Shown here in pieces: positions 1-9,079 of a stretch of DNA of 64,000 nucleotides (position 1 is the first letter of the stretch; each line of letters starts with the position of its first letter). The notes below the pieces were generated by a model. That model worked only from the letters and a program-made list of their open reading frames with translations. It was not told the origin of the DNA and ran no database searches. Source of the DNA: Sphingomonas quercus (lineage in GTDB: Bacteria; Pseudomonadota; Alphaproteobacteria; Sphingomonadales; Sphingomonadaceae); the NCBI RefSeq assembly GCF_018863195.1, contig NZ_JAHKRT010000001.1:248001-312000 (forward strand), in the 5' to 3' direction. The position numbers and the translations under genes were made by a program.

Positions 1-344
1 TAGACGCCATCGAACGCGACGATCCGCGTCTCCAGGCCATGGCCTTCATCGAGGCAGCGCAGATTGACGCTGATATGCCCGGGATGCGACCGCGGGCGGT
101 ACCAGCTCTTGATCCCGCACTGGCTACAGAAGACGTGCTGCGCGCGGCCGGTGCCGAAGCGATAGCTGGTCACCTCCCTTGCCCCTTCGAGCAGGCGGAA
201 GCGCGCCTCGGGCACGATGACGTGCAGATAACCGGTCATGGCGCAGATCGAGCAGTCGCAATCGAGCACGTCGACCGGCCCGTCCGGCACGGTGACGGCA
301 TAGCGAACCAGCCCGCAATGGCATCCGCCCTCGACGATGGGCAT
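1..344 (-). CDS. GFA/CENP-V family protein (3' end beyond window)
   Basis: The first 114 codons of a gene read leftward and cut by the window edge. The protein begins MPIVEGGCHCGLVRY and carries the paired-cysteine pattern of the GFA (glutathione-dependent formaldehyde-activating enzyme-like) family: CHC near residue 8, DCDCSIC around residues 28-34, and FCSQCG around residue 72. These cysteines bind zinc in family members. The family fold is known, but substrates are rarely established and formaldehyde chemistry should not be assumed. The next gene, an enoyl-CoA hydratase, lies upstream on the same strand and ends only two bases before this ATG, so the two are probably co-transcribed. Confidence 0.85.
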   Translation of the reverse strand, partial: MPIVEGGCHCGLVRYAVTVPDGPVDVLDCDCSICAMTGYLHVIVPEARFRLLEGAREVTSYRFGTGRAQHVFCSQCGIKSWYRPRSHPGHISVNLRCLDEGHGLETRIVAFDGV

Positions 345-346
345 GG

Positions 347-1111
347 TCAGTCTCCGGTGAAATGGGGCGCGCGCTTGGCGCGGAAGGCCGCGAGGCCCTC
401 GCGGAAATCGGCGGTGCGCCCGGCGGCGCGCTGATCGGCAACCTCGCGCTCGAGCTGACCCGCGAAATCCGTTTCCAGTGCGGCCCATGCCGCGCGGCGG
501 ATCAGCCCCAGCGAAGCGGGGCCGGCGGCGAAATTGCCCGCGAGGTCGAGCGCGACCGCCTCCAGCGTCTCGTCCGTCACCACCCGCGACACCAGTCCCC
601 ATTCGAGCGCCCTCGCCGCCGGCAGCCTTTCGCCGAGCAGCATAAGCTCCATCGCCCGCGTCCGCCCGATCGCGCGCGACAGCAGGAAGGCGGCCGCGCC
701 GTCCGGCACCAGGCCGACGCCGCGGAAGGCCTGGAGGAAATAGGCTGACTGCGAGGCGACGATCACGTCCCCCATCAGCGCCAGCGAGCAGCCGAAGCCC
801 GCCGCCGCGCCGCGCACCGCCGTGACGATCGGCAGCGGGCTGTCGCGCAACGCCAGCATCAGCGGATTGCCGTGCCGTTCGAGAAACCATCCGGCGTCGA
901 TCTCTCCATCCGCGTCGGGCAGGCGATAGCCGGAGGAGAAGGCGCGGCCGGCGCCGGTGATGACGATCGCCCGCGCTTCCGTCGCCGCCCGATCGAGCGC
1001 GGCGCGCAGCGCGTCGGCGCGCGCCTCGGTGACCGCATTGAGCGTCGCCGCATCGTCGAGCGTCAGCAGCGCCACGGCGTCACGGAGCGCATAGCTCACG
1101 CCGTCGGTCAT
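347..1111 (-). CDS. enoyl-CoA hydratase/isomerase family protein
   Basis: A 254-residue crotonase-fold protein. The two oxyanion-hole segments are visible: ITGAGRAFSSGYRL near residues 51-64 and AVRGAAAGFGCSLAL near residues 98-112. The usual first catalytic glutamate of hydratases (GxCEL context) is Ser109 here, while an acid remains at VPD near residue 137. That pattern is closer to isomerase-like or PaaG-like members than to a classical hydratase, so the exact acyl-CoA reaction is open. The gene ends two bases before the GFA gene and starts five bases after the glmU stop, making a tight leftward transcription unit glmU-echA-GFA. Confidence 0.85.
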   Translation of the reverse strand: MTDGVSYALRDAVALLTLDDAATLNAVTEARADALRAALDRAATEARAIVITGAGRAFSSGYRLPDADGEIDAGWFLERHGNPLMLALRDSPLPIVTAVRGAAAGFGCSLALMGDVIVASQSAYFLQAFRGVGLVPDGAAAFLLSRAIGRTRAMELMLLGERLPAARALEWGLVSRVVTDETLEAVALDLAGNFAAGPASLGLIRRAAWAALETDFAGQLEREVADQRAAGRTADFREGLAAFRAKRAPHFTGD

Positions 1112-1116
1112 GGTCG

Positions 1117-2478
1117 TCAGCTCCCCGCCTTCTTGCGCGCGGACTGGCGCTCGCGGAAGCTCGCGGCACGGCCCGGAATCTCCTCCTGCCGGCCGCGCGC
1201 CAGCGCCAGCGCGTCAGCCGGCACGTCACGGGTGATGACCGAGCCCGCGCCGACGATCGCGCCGGCGCCAACCCGGACGGGCGCCACCAGCGCGCTGTTC
1301 GAGCCGATGAACGCCCCTTCGCCGATCACGGTGCGATATTTGAAGAAGCCGTCATAATTGCAGGTGATCGTGCCGGCGCCGATATTGCTGCCGGCGCCGA
1401 CCTCGGCATCGCCGAGATAGGTGAGGTGATTGGCCTTGGCGCCGCGGCCGAGCCGGGCCTTCTTGGTCTCCACGAAATTGCCGACCCTGGCCTCATCGGC
1501 GATCTCGGTGCCGGGGCGCAGCCGGGCATAGGGGCCGATATCCGCCCGACCGACATTGGCTCCCTCGATATGGCAGAAGGGGTGGATGACGGCGCCGTCG
1601 GCGATGGTCACGCCCGGCCCGAACACCACATTCTGTCCGATCGTCACGTCGCGGCCGATCGCCGTGTCCCAGGCGAACCACACCGTCGCCGGATCGCGAA
1701 GCGTCGCGCCCTCGGCCATCGCCTTCAGCCGCCGGCGCGCCTGCCACGCGCCTTCCACCTCGGCGAGTTCGGCGCGGCTGTTGATGCCGGCCACTTCCCA
1801 TGGCTCGGCCTCGATCACCGCGGCGGCGCGGCCGTCGGCAAGCGCCAGCATGACGATGTCAGGCAGATAATATTCCCCGGCGGCATTGGCGTTGCCGACG
1901 CGGGCGAGCAGCGGCCAGAGATCGACTGCACGGACCGCCATCAGCCCGGAATTGCAGAGGTCGCAGGCGCGTTCCTCCTCGGTCGCGTCCTTATGCTCGA
2001 CCATCCTGGCGATATGACCATCGGCGTCGGCGATCACCCGCCCATAGGCGAGCGTGTCCGCCGGCCGGAAGCCGAGCACGACGGCGGCCGGTGCGTCGGG
2101 CGCGTGCAGCCGGTCGAGCATCGCCTGCATCGTCTCGCTGCGCACCAGCGGCACATCGCCGTAAAGGATCAGGACGTCGCCGGAGAAGCCCGCCAGCGCG
2201 CTCTCCGCCTGCAGCACGGCATGGGCGGTGCCGAGCTGCGGCTCCTGCGTGGCGACGTCGATGCCGAGCGGCGCCACCGCCGCCTCGACCTGCGCGCGCC
2301 CGGAGCCGACCACCACCACCGATCGCTGCGGCGCAAGCGGCCCCAGCGCGTCGAGAAGGTGAAGCAGCATCGGCCGGCCGGCGACCTCGTGCAGCACCTT
2401 GTGGCGATCGGATTTCATCCGTGTCCCCTTGCCGGCGGCAAGGATCACGGCGGCGACGGGCGGGCGGCTCTCGGTCAT
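1117..2478 (-). CDS. glmU: bifunctional GlmU: GlcNAc-1-P uridyltransferase / GlcN-1-P acetyltransferase
   Basis: A cytoplasmic enzyme that acetylates glucosamine-1-phosphate and couples it to UTP, giving UDP-GlcNAc for peptidoglycan and lipid A. The start at MTESRPP gives 453 residues, the normal family length; the open frame extends further upstream but only into the divergent gph. The N-terminal nucleotidyltransferase has the LAAGKGTRM loop and KVLHEVAGRPM, with the usual proline before KVLH replaced by histidine. From about residue 250 onward come the hexapeptide repeats of a left-handed beta-helix, with conserved NFVETKKA and NYDG segments. The preceding pathway enzyme, GlmM, is encoded at 30546-31883. 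Confidence 0.97.
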   Translation of the reverse strand: MTESRPPVAAVILAAGKGTRMKSDRHKVLHEVAGRPMLLHLLDALGPLAPQRSVVVVGSGRAQVEAAVAPLGIDVATQEPQLGTAHAVLQAESALAGFSGDVLILYGDVPLVRSETMQAMLDRLHAPDAPAAVVLGFRPADTLAYGRVIADADGHIARMVEHKDATEEERACDLCNSGLMAVRAVDLWPLLARVGNANAAGEYYLPDIVMLALADGRAAAVIEAEPWEVAGINSRAELAEVEGAWQARRRLKAMAEGATLRDPATVWFAWDTAIGRDVTIGQNVVFGPGVTIADGAVIHPFCHIEGANVGRADIGPYARLRPGTEIADEARVGNFVETKKARLGRGAKANHLTYLGDAEVGAGSNIGAGTITCNYDGFFKYRTVIGEGAFIGSNSALVAPVRVGAGAIVGAGSVITRDVPADALALARGRQEEIPGRAASFRERQSARKKAGS

Positions 2479-2538
2479 GCGCCTCCTCTGCCATCTTCCC
2501 CTTGCCAATTCCATCGCCGACGGCACAGAGCCGCCGAC

Positions 2539-3207
2539 ATGGCCGACCTTTCCATCCGCTTCGACACCGTCGCCTTCGACCTCGACGGCACGCTCGCCGA
2601 TACCGCGCCGGATCTGTGCGCCTCGCTCAACCACACGCTGATGGCACTCGGGCGGCCGATCGTACCGGCGGAGATGCTGCGCCATCTCGTCGGCCACGGC
2701 GCACGCGCGCTGATCGTGAACGGCCTCGCCGCGACCGGCGGCGTCGACGAGGCGCTGGTCGAGCGCGGCCTGCCGATCTTCCTCACCCATTACGCCGCCA
2801 ATATCTGCGTCGGCACCCGGCCCTTTGACGGTGTGGAGACGGCGCTGGCGGCCCTCGACGCGCGCGGCATCCGCCTCGCCATCTGCACCAACAAGCCGGA
2901 GACGCTCGCCCGCGAGCTTATCGGCCGGCTCGGCTGGGACGGGCGCTTCGCGGCGATCGTCGGGGGCGACACCTTGCCGGTGCGCAAACCCGATCCGCTC
3001 GCCCTGACCGAGACGATCGCACGAGCGGGCGGCCGGGTGGCGGCGTTCGTCGGCGATTCCATAGCGGACACCGGCGCGGCGCGCGCGGCCGGCGTGCCCT
3101 GCATCGCCCTGACCTTCGGTTTCTCCGATCGACCGCCGGCAGAGCTGGGCGCGGACGCGCTGATCGATCATTTCGACGAACTTCTGCCGGCGCTGGCGAA
3201 GCTTTAG
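2539..3207 (+). CDS. gph: phosphoglycolate phosphatase (HAD family)
   Basis: A 222-residue HAD hydrolase that dephosphorylates 2-phosphoglycolate, a by-product of DNA 3'-end repair and oxygenation chemistry. Motif I is FDLDGTLADT near residues 12-21, motif II is CTNK around residue 118, and motif III/IV is KPDP with FVGDSIADTGAARAAG near residues 150-182. The helical cap between motifs I and II fits the Gph/PGP subfamily. The start ATGGCCGAC lies 60 bp from the divergent glmU start, so both promoters must sit in this short interval. Related HAD phosphatases with other substrates cannot be excluded from motifs alone. Confidence 0.9.
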   Translation: MADLSIRFDTVAFDLDGTLADTAPDLCASLNHTLMALGRPIVPAEMLRHLVGHGARALIVNGLAATGGVDEALVERGLPIFLTHYAANICVGTRPFDGVETALAALDARGIRLAICTNKPETLARELIGRLGWDGRFAAIVGGDTLPVRKPDPLALTETIARAGGRVAAFVGDSIADTGAARAAGVPCIALTFGFSDRPPAELGADALIDHFDELLPALAKL

Positions 3208-3275
3208 CGCATCCCCCGCAGCGGAAATCCATGTGAGTCATGGAGCCGCCACAAAAAGCCCGTTAGTCTCTGTCC

Positions 3276-4526
3276 ATGTCGGCGCCGCTCCGTATCCTGA
3301 TCGCCTCCCTGTGCCTGCTCGGCGCGGGGCTGATCACGGCCTTGTCCGGCGCCAGCCTGCCGGCGCTGACGGCGCTGGTGCTCGGGCTCGTCGCCGGGAC
3401 CCTGCTCGTCCTGCCCGCGCCCCGCGAGGCGCCGGCACCCGCGCCACCGATCGAGGCGGATGTCGAGATCGAGGCGACGATCGCCGATGTCATCGAGGCG
3501 ATCGACGACCCCCTGCTCATCATCCACAAGCGCACTGTCACCAATGCCAATGCCGCCGCGCGCACCCTGCTTGGCCAGCACATTGTCGGCGAGGACGCCC
3601 GTATCGCCATCCGCCACCCCGACGCCGCCTCCCGCCTCGCCGGGCCGCCGGCGCGGGTGCGAGGCGTGGCGCTGAGCGGGCTCGGCGGGCGGGAGAGCCG
3701 CTGGCAGCTCGGCATCACGCCGCTGCCCGGCGAGGGGCGGCTGGTCCATCTGGTCGATCGGTCCGCCGCCCATGCCGCGGAGACGATGCGAGTCGATTTC
3801 GTCGCCAACGCCAGCCACGAGCTGCGCACGCCGCTGGCGACATTGCTCGGCTTCATCGAGACGCTCGCCGATCCGGGCGGACCGGACGACCTCGCCACGC
3901 GCCAGCGCTTCCTCGGCATCATGCTCGGTGAGGCGCGGCGCATGCGCCAGCTTGTCGACGACCTGATCTCACTGTCGCGGGTGGAGGCCGATCGGCATCG
4001 CGCCCCGGACACGCCGCTGGCGCTGGCGCCGCTCGCCGTCTCCGTCGCGGAATCGATGCGGGTGGCCGCAGGCGAAGCCGCCGGCACCTTCGTCGTCGAG
4101 GCCGGTGAGGGCCTGCCCCCGGTCGCCGGGGACGAGGCGCAGCTTTCCCAGCTTCTCCACAATCTGCTCGGCAACGCATTGAAATATCGACGGCCGGGCA
4201 CGCCGGTACGGGTCAGGATCGCGCCCGCCGCCACCGGCTTCATCAAGCTTTCGGTCAGCGACGAAGGTGAAGGCATCTCGCCCGAGCACCTGCCCCGCCT
4301 CACCGAGCGCTTCTATCGCGTCGATACCGGGCGCAGCCGGACGATGGGCGGCACCGGGCTCGGCCTCGCCATCGTCAAGCATATCGTCGAGCGCCATCGC
4401 GGCCGGCTGGACATCGCCAGCAAGGTCGGCGTCGGCACGGTTGTCACGGTATTGCTGCCCGAAGCGGGGGCGCTGTCACAAAAGCGTAACGAAAATGTCA
4501 TCGAAATAGGCTCTGACGCCGCCTAG
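3276..4526 (+). CDS. phoR: phosphate regulon sensor histidine kinase PhoR
   Basis: A 416-residue membrane kinase that phosphorylates PhoB when phosphate is scarce. Two hydrophobic helices occupy about residues 7-25 and 30-48. A PAS-like segment follows at about 70-165, then the HisKA box ANASHELRTPL with phospho-acceptor His181, and an HATPase domain with N (LLHNLLGNALKY), G1 (DEGEGI) and G2 (GGTGLGLAIVKHI) boxes. The gene heads the pst-phoU-phoB run, which supports the PhoR call over other PAS kinases. Its last 50 bases also contain the Pho box that serves pstS. Confidence 0.93.
   Translation: MSAPLRILIASLCLLGAGLITALSGASLPALTALVLGLVAGTLLVLPAPREAPAPAPPIEADVEIEATIADVIEAIDDPLLIIHKRTVTNANAAARTLLGQHIVGEDARIAIRHPDAASRLAGPPARVRGVALSGLGGRESRWQLGITPLPGEGRLVHLVDRSAAHAAETMRVDFVANASHELRTPLATLLGFIETLADPGGPDDLATRQRFLGIMLGEARRMRQLVDDLISLSRVEADRHRAPDTPLALAPLAVSVAESMRVAAGEAAGTFVVEAGEGLPPVAGDEAQLSQLLHNLLGNALKYRRPGTPVRVRIAPAATGFIKLSVSDEGEGISPEHLPRLTERFYRVDTGRSRTMGGTGLGLAIVKHIVERHRGRLDIASKVGVGTVVTVLLPEAGALSQKRNENVIEIGSDAA
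4473..4501 (+). promoter_or_regulatory. Pho box (three 7-bp repeats) for pstS
   Basis: Three 7-bp elements, CTGTCAC, GCGTAAC and ATGTCAT, are separated by AT-rich 4-bp spacers and so recur every 11 bp. This is the classical PhoB-binding layout. It lies inside the 3' coding end of phoR, 74 bp before the pstS start, so pstS and downstream genes can be induced separately from phoR. Confidence 0.85.
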
Positions 4527-4574
4527 CCGGAGGGGGACGGAGCCGCGGGGGCGGCGTCTCGGCAAGGAGATCGC

Positions 4575-5630
4575 ATGAGGAGGAAAGGCCCGCGGGCCCT
4601 GCTGGCCACGCTGCTCCTCACCGGCGTGGCCCTTTCCGGCTGCGACATGTCGGACAGCGCCGCCTCGCGCGATCAGATCCTCGCCGTTGGTTCGTCTACC
4701 GTCTATCCGTTCACCACGGCGATGGCGGAGATGTTCCCGCGCAAATATCCCGACTTCAAGGCGCCGATCGTCGAGTCCAACGGCACCGGCGCCGGCCTCA
4801 AGCTGTTCTGTGGCGGCATCGGCGCGCGCTTCCCGGACATCGCCGATGCGTCGCGACGCATCAAGAAATCCGAATTTGACGATTGCCGGAAGAACGGCGT
4901 CGGAGAAATCGTCGAGATCCAGATCGGCATCGACGGCATCGCCATGGCCGAGAGCGTCCACGGGCCCCACTTCGCGACGCTGAGCGAGGCCGACATCTAC
5001 AAGGCACTCGCCGCCGATCCCTATGGCCGGCCCAACCGCGCGCGCACCTGGCGGGACGTGAACGCGGCGCTGCCGCCGGTGCCGATTCAGGTCTATGGCC
5101 CGCCGCCCAGCTCCGGCACGCGCGATGCCTTTGCCGAGCTGATCCTGACCAAGGGTTGCGAGAGCGATCCCGCGATGCAGGCGCTGAAGAAGGCCGATGC
5201 CGACAAGCAGCACGCGATCTGCACCAAGATCCGCGAGGACGGCCTGTTCATCGAGGCCGGCGAGAACGACAACCTCATCGCCCAGAAGCTCGCCGCCAAT
5301 CCGCAGGCGCTCGGCATCTTCGGCTACAGCTTCCTCGAAGAGAATACCGCCCGGCTGCGCGGCATCCCGCTCCAGGGCGTGGCGCCGACCTATCAGACCA
5401 TCGCCAGCTATCGCTATCCGGGCGCGCGGCCGCTGTTCATCTATGTGAAGGGCGCGCATCTGAACGCGGTGCCCGGGCTGCGCGAATTCGTCGCCGAATA
5501 TGCCGGCAGCTGGAACCCGGGCGGCTATCTCGACCGGCGCGGCCTGATCGCGTCGCCCGACGATGTCCGCGCCAAGACGCTTGCCCAGGCGCGCGCGCTC
5601 GTGCCGCTCGATCCGGCGACGGTGGAATAG
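4575..5630 (+). CDS. pstS: phosphate ABC transporter substrate-binding lipoprotein PstS
   Basis: A 351-residue periplasmic phosphate-binding protein. The N-terminus has a basic n-region, a hydrophobic core and the lipobox LSGC, so it should be a lipoprotein with Cys at about residue 24. The phosphate-binding signature GSSTVYPFT follows at about residue 39, and SSGTRDAFAEL around residue 180 supplies further ligand contacts. This is the PstS variant common in alphaproteobacteria rather than the E. coli-like form. A good AAGGAGA ribosome site lies five bases before the ATG. It delivers phosphate to PstC/PstA, encoded immediately downstream, and is preceded by a Pho box. Confidence 0.93.
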   Translation: MRRKGPRALLATLLLTGVALSGCDMSDSAASRDQILAVGSSTVYPFTTAMAEMFPRKYPDFKAPIVESNGTGAGLKLFCGGIGARFPDIADASRRIKKSEFDDCRKNGVGEIVEIQIGIDGIAMAESVHGPHFATLSEADIYKALAADPYGRPNRARTWRDVNAALPPVPIQVYGPPPSSGTRDAFAELILTKGCESDPAMQALKKADADKQHAICTKIREDGLFIEAGENDNLIAQKLAANPQALGIFGYSFLEENTARLRGIPLQGVAPTYQTIASYRYPGARPLFIYVKGAHLNAVPGLREFVAEYAGSWNPGGYLDRRGLIASPDDVRAKTLAQARALVPLDPATVE

Positions 5631-5631
5631 C

Positions 5632-7023
5632 ATGTCGGCGCCCTTCCTCCTCATCGTCATCATCGGCCTCGCCATCGCGGCGTGGTTCACGGCGCGAGCC
5701 CGCGCGGCCGCCTTCGCCCCGCCCACCGACGGCGCCCAGCGCCCCCACTCGCGGCCGGGCCAGCATGGCTGGTACACGGCGCTCTGGGTGGCGATCCCGG
5801 CGCTGATCGTCGCGGCGGCCTGGAATGTGGCGAGCCCGGCGCTGGTCACCCGCGCCGTGCTCGCCGAGCCCGCCGCAGCCTCGATCCCGGCCGATCCGCT
5901 GGAGCGCGGCGCGATCCTGGCCGAGACGCGGGCCCTGGCCACCGGGCGCGTCGCAGCCGCATTCCACCATCAGGCGCCGGTGCTGGCGCCCGCTTATGCG
6001 GCGGCGCGTCTGCGCTACGGACTGATGGGGCTGGCGCTGGCGATCGTCGCCGGACTTGCGGGTGGCGCCTATGCCTATTCGCGGGTGCGGCCGGATTTCC
6101 GGGCGCGGACCCCGGTCGAGCGGCTGGTGATGGCACTGCTGCTCATCGCCTCGCTCATCGCGATCCTCACCACGATCGGCATCGTCGCCTCGCTTCTCTT
6201 TGAGTCGCTGCGTTTTTTCGCCAAGGTGTCGATCGTCGAATTTCTCTTCGGGCTGCACTGGAGCCCGCAGACGGCGATGCGCGCCGATCAGGTCGGAGCG
6301 TCGGGCACGTTCGGCGCCGTGCCCCTGTTCTGGGGAACGATCTTCATTGGCGCGATCATCGCGATGATCGTCGCCATCCCGCTCGGCCTGATGAGCGCGA
6401 TCTTCCTCACCCAATATGCCACGCCGACGGTGCGCAGATGGGTGAAGCCGCTGCTCGAGGTGCTCGCCGGCGTGCCGAGCGTGGTGTACGGCTATTTCGC
6501 TGCGCTCACCATCGCGCCGGCGATCCGGACGGCGGGCCTGGCGATGGGCATTTCGAGCGCCTCCTCCGAAAGCGCGCTGGCCGCCGGCCTCGTCATGGGC
6601 GTGATGATCATCCCGTTCGTGTCGTCGATGGCCGACGACAGCCTCGCCGCCGTGCCCCAGTCGATGCGCGACGGCAGCCTCGCCATGGGCGCCACCCAGT
6701 CGGAGACGATCCGCAAGGTGCTGGTGCCGGCGGCGCTTCCCGGCATCGTCGGCGGCGTGCTGCTCGCCGTCAGCCGCGCGATCGGCGAGACGATGATCGT
6801 GGTGATGGCCGCCGGTCTCGCCGCCAACCTCACCGCCAACCCCTTCGCCAGCGTGACCACCGTCACCACCCAGATCGTCCAGTTGCTCACCGGCGATCAG
6901 GAGTTCGACAGCGCCAAGACGCTCGCCGCCTTCGCGCTCGGGCTGGTGCTGTTCGTCGTCACGCTGCTGCTCAACATCGTCGCGCTCCGCGTCGTGAAGA
7001 AATATCGTGAAGCCTATGAGTGA
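5632..7023 (+). CDS. pstC: phosphate ABC transporter permease PstC
   Basis: A 463-residue inner-membrane permease that forms the phosphate channel with PstA. The start is the ATG one base after the pstS stop; the longer open frame upstream only covers the end of pstS. An N-terminal region with extra hydrophobic helices precedes the conserved permease domain (about residues 180-455). The EAA-like loop that contacts PstB is recognisable at MRDGSLAMGATQSETIRKVLVPAALPG. The end [13 protein letters not shown] overlaps the pstA start by eight bases, indicating translational coupling. Confidence 0.93.
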   Translation: MSAPFLLIVIIGLAIAAWFTARARAAAFAPPTDGAQRPHSRPGQHGWYTALWVAIPALIVAAAWNVASPALVTRAVLAEPAAASIPADPLERGAILAETRALATGRVAAAFHHQAPVLAPAYAAARLRYGLMGLALAIVAGLAGGAYAYSRVRPDFRARTPVERLVMALLLIASLIAILTTIGIVASLLFESLRFFAKVSIVEFLFGLHWSPQTAMRADQVGASGTFGAVPLFWGTIFIGAIIAMIVAIPLGLMSAIFLTQYATPTVRRWVKPLLEVLAGVPSVVYGYFAALTIAPAIRTAGLAMGISSASSESALAAGLVMGVMIIPFVSSMADDSLAAVPQSMRDGSLAMGATQSETIRKVLVPAALPGIVGGVLLAVSRAIGETMIVVMAAGLAANLTANPFASVTTVTTQIVQLLTGDQEFDSAKTLAAFALGLVLFVVTLLLNIVALRVVKKYREAYE

Positions 7024-8284
7024 CCTCGTCGTCCTTCCCGATCGCGCGCCGACCGAATGGCGCGGTACGGCCATGCGCCGCCGGATCGCCCGTCGCTACG
7101 CTGCCGAGCGTCGCTTCCGGGCGCTCGGGCTGCTGGCGGTGCTGGTCTCGGCCGGTTTCCTCGCCTTCCTGCTTGTCGCCATGCTCGGCGAAGGCGCGCG
7201 CGGCTTCCGCCAGACCGAGCTCAGCCTGACCATCGACTTCCCCGCCGCCCATCTGCCGCTGACCGCGCAAGCGGTTGCGCGAGAGCCCAGGCGGGCGATG
7301 ATCGGCGTCGATCTTGAGGGCGCCGTCGCCAACGCCGCCGAGCGGCAATATGGTGCGGGCGGCGCGCGACTGCTGTCCGACGGCGCCTGGCTGACGGCAC
7401 GCGACGCGATCCTGCGCGATCCCGATGTGCTCGGCCGCAGCATCACCCTGTGGGTCCCGGCCGCGACCAGCATCGATATCGCCGCCAAGGATGCCGGCGA
7501 GCCTGCCGCCGAAGCGGCCTATGCGAAGCTCAGCGGCCGGGGCCTCGTCCGCACCGTCTTCGCCTGGCATTTCCTGACCTCGGCGGACTCCACCGATCCG
7601 ACGCTGGTCGGCATCTGGGGCGCGCTCAAGGGCTCGCTGCTGACGATGGCGGTGACGCTGCTCCTCGCCTTCCCGATCGGCGTGCTTTCCGCCCTCTATC
7701 TCGAGGAATATGCGCCGAAAAACCGCTGGACGGACCTGATCGAGGTGTCGATCAACAATCTCGCGGCAGTGCCCTCGATCATCTTTGGCCTGCTCGGCCT
7801 CGCCGTATTCCTGCAGACCTTTCATCTGCCGCGTTCGGCCCCGCTGGTCGGCGGCATCACCCTCGCGCTGATGACGATGCCGGTGATCGTCATCGCCGGG
7901 CGCAACGCGATCAAGGGCGTGCCGCCGTCGATCCGCGACGCGGCGCTCGGGATCGGCGCCAGTCGCGTGCAGGTGGTGTTCCACCATGTCCTGCCGCTCG
8001 CGCTCCCCGGAATCCTCACCGGCACGATTATCGGCATGGCCCGCGCGCTGGGCGAGACGGCGCCGCTGCTGATGATCGGCATGCGCGCCTTCGTCGCCAC
8101 CCCGCCCGGCGGCTTCACCGATCCGTCCTCTGCGCTGCCTGTGCAGATCTTCCTGTGGTCGGACGAGGTCAGCGCCGGTTTCATCGAGAAGACCTCGGCG
8201 GCGATCGTCGTGCTGCTCGCCGTCCTGATGGCGATGAACGGCGTCGCCATCTACCTTCGCAATAAATTTGAGAGACGCTGGTGA
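7016..8284 (+). CDS. pstA: phosphate ABC transporter permease PstA
   Basis: A 422-residue partner permease of PstC. It is longer than E. coli PstA because of an N-terminal cytoplasmic stretch, one helix (about residues 40-60) and a roughly 130-residue periplasmic insert before the permease core. The EAA-like loop reads [28 protein letters not shown] chose the ATG at 7016, which overlaps pstC by eight bases; an in-frame GTG nine bases upstream is an alternative. The stop TGA shares its last base with the pstB ATG. Confidence 0.92.
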   Translation: MSDLVVLPDRAPTEWRGTAMRRRIARRYAAERRFRALGLLAVLVSAGFLAFLLVAMLGEGARGFRQTELSLTIDFPAAHLPLTAQAVAREPRRAMIGVDLEGAVANAAERQYGAGGARLLSDGAWLTARDAILRDPDVLGRSITLWVPAATSIDIAAKDAGEPAAEAAYAKLSGRGLVRTVFAWHFLTSADSTDPTLVGIWGALKGSLLTMAVTLLLAFPIGVLSALYLEEYAPKNRWTDLIEVSINNLAAVPSIIFGLLGLAVFLQTFHLPRSAPLVGGITLALMTMPVIVIAGRNAIKGVPPSIRDAALGIGASRVQVVFHHVLPLALPGILTGTIIGMARALGETAPLLMIGMRAFVATPPGGFTDPSSALPVQIFLWSDEVSAGFIEKTSAAIVVLLAVLMAMNGVAIYLRNKFERRW

Positions 8285-9069
8285 TGCTCGAGCCCCGACC
8301 CCTCAAGGTGGACGCGCCGAAGATGACGGCACGCAGCGTCAACGTCTATTACGGCGCCAAGCAGGCGATCCGGAATGTCTCGATCGACGTGTCGATGGAG
8401 GATGTGACGGCGTTCATCGGCCCGTCCGGCTGCGGCAAATCCACCTTCCTGCGCACGCTGAACCGCATGAACGACACCGTCGCCTCGGCTCGCGTGGAGG
8501 GCGACATCACCCTCGATGGCGAGGATATCTACGCTCCCGACATGGACGTGGTGCAGTTGCGGGCCCGCGTCGGCATGGTGTTCCAGAAGCCGAACCCCTT
8601 CCCGAAGTCGATCTACGAGAATGTCGCCTATGGCGCGCGCATCCATGGCCTCGCCAGCGCGCGCGCCGACATGGATCAGATCGTCGAACGCTCGCTGCGC
8701 CGCGCCGGTTTGTGGGACGAGGTCAAGGACCGGCTGCACGACAGCGGCACCGCGCTCTCCGGCGGCCAGCAGCAGCGGCTGTGCATCGCGCGGGCCATCG
8801 CCGTCGACCCGGAGGTAATCCTGATGGACGAGCCCTGCTCCGCACTCGATCCGATCGCCACCGCCCGGATCGAGGAGCTTATCCACGAATTGCGCGGCCG
8901 CTACGCGATCGTCATCGTCACCCACAACATGCAGCAGGCGGCGCGGGTCAGCCAGCGTACCGCCTTTTTCCATCTCGGCACGCTCGTCGAATATGGCAGC
9001 ACGTCGGAGATGTTCACCAACCCGCGGGAAACCCGGACCAAAGACTATATTACCGGCCGCTACGGCTGA
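8284..9069 (+). CDS. pstB: phosphate ABC transporter ATP-binding protein PstB
   Basis: A 261-residue cytoplasmic ATPase that drives PstCA. Walker A is GPSGCGKST (residues 46-54), the Q-loop is [17 protein letters not shown], the signature is [16 protein letters not shown], and Walker B is [13 protein letters not shown]. These are textbook PstB motifs, including the PNPFP segment. The ATG overlaps the pstA stop by one base, so the two are coupled. PstB and PhoU together pass transporter state to PhoR in the known model. Confidence 0.97.
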   Translation: MLEPRPLKVDAPKMTARSVNVYYGAKQAIRNVSIDVSMEDVTAFIGPSGCGKSTFLRTLNRMNDTVASARVEGDITLDGEDIYAPDMDVVQLRARVGMVFQKPNPFPKSIYENVAYGARIHGLASARADMDQIVERSLRRAGLWDEVKDRLHDSGTALSGGQQQRLCIARAIAVDPEVILMDEPCSALDPIATARIEELIHELRGRYAIVIVTHNMQQAARVSQRTAFFHLGTLVEYGSTSEMFTNPRETRTKDYITGRYG

Positions 9070-9079
9070 GGAGGATGAG

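Noticed and set aside
1426-2538. Plus-strand frame running into gph and giving a 593-residue product
   Set aside because: The added N-terminal part is antisense of glmU. Only the part from 2539 matches a HAD phosphatase.
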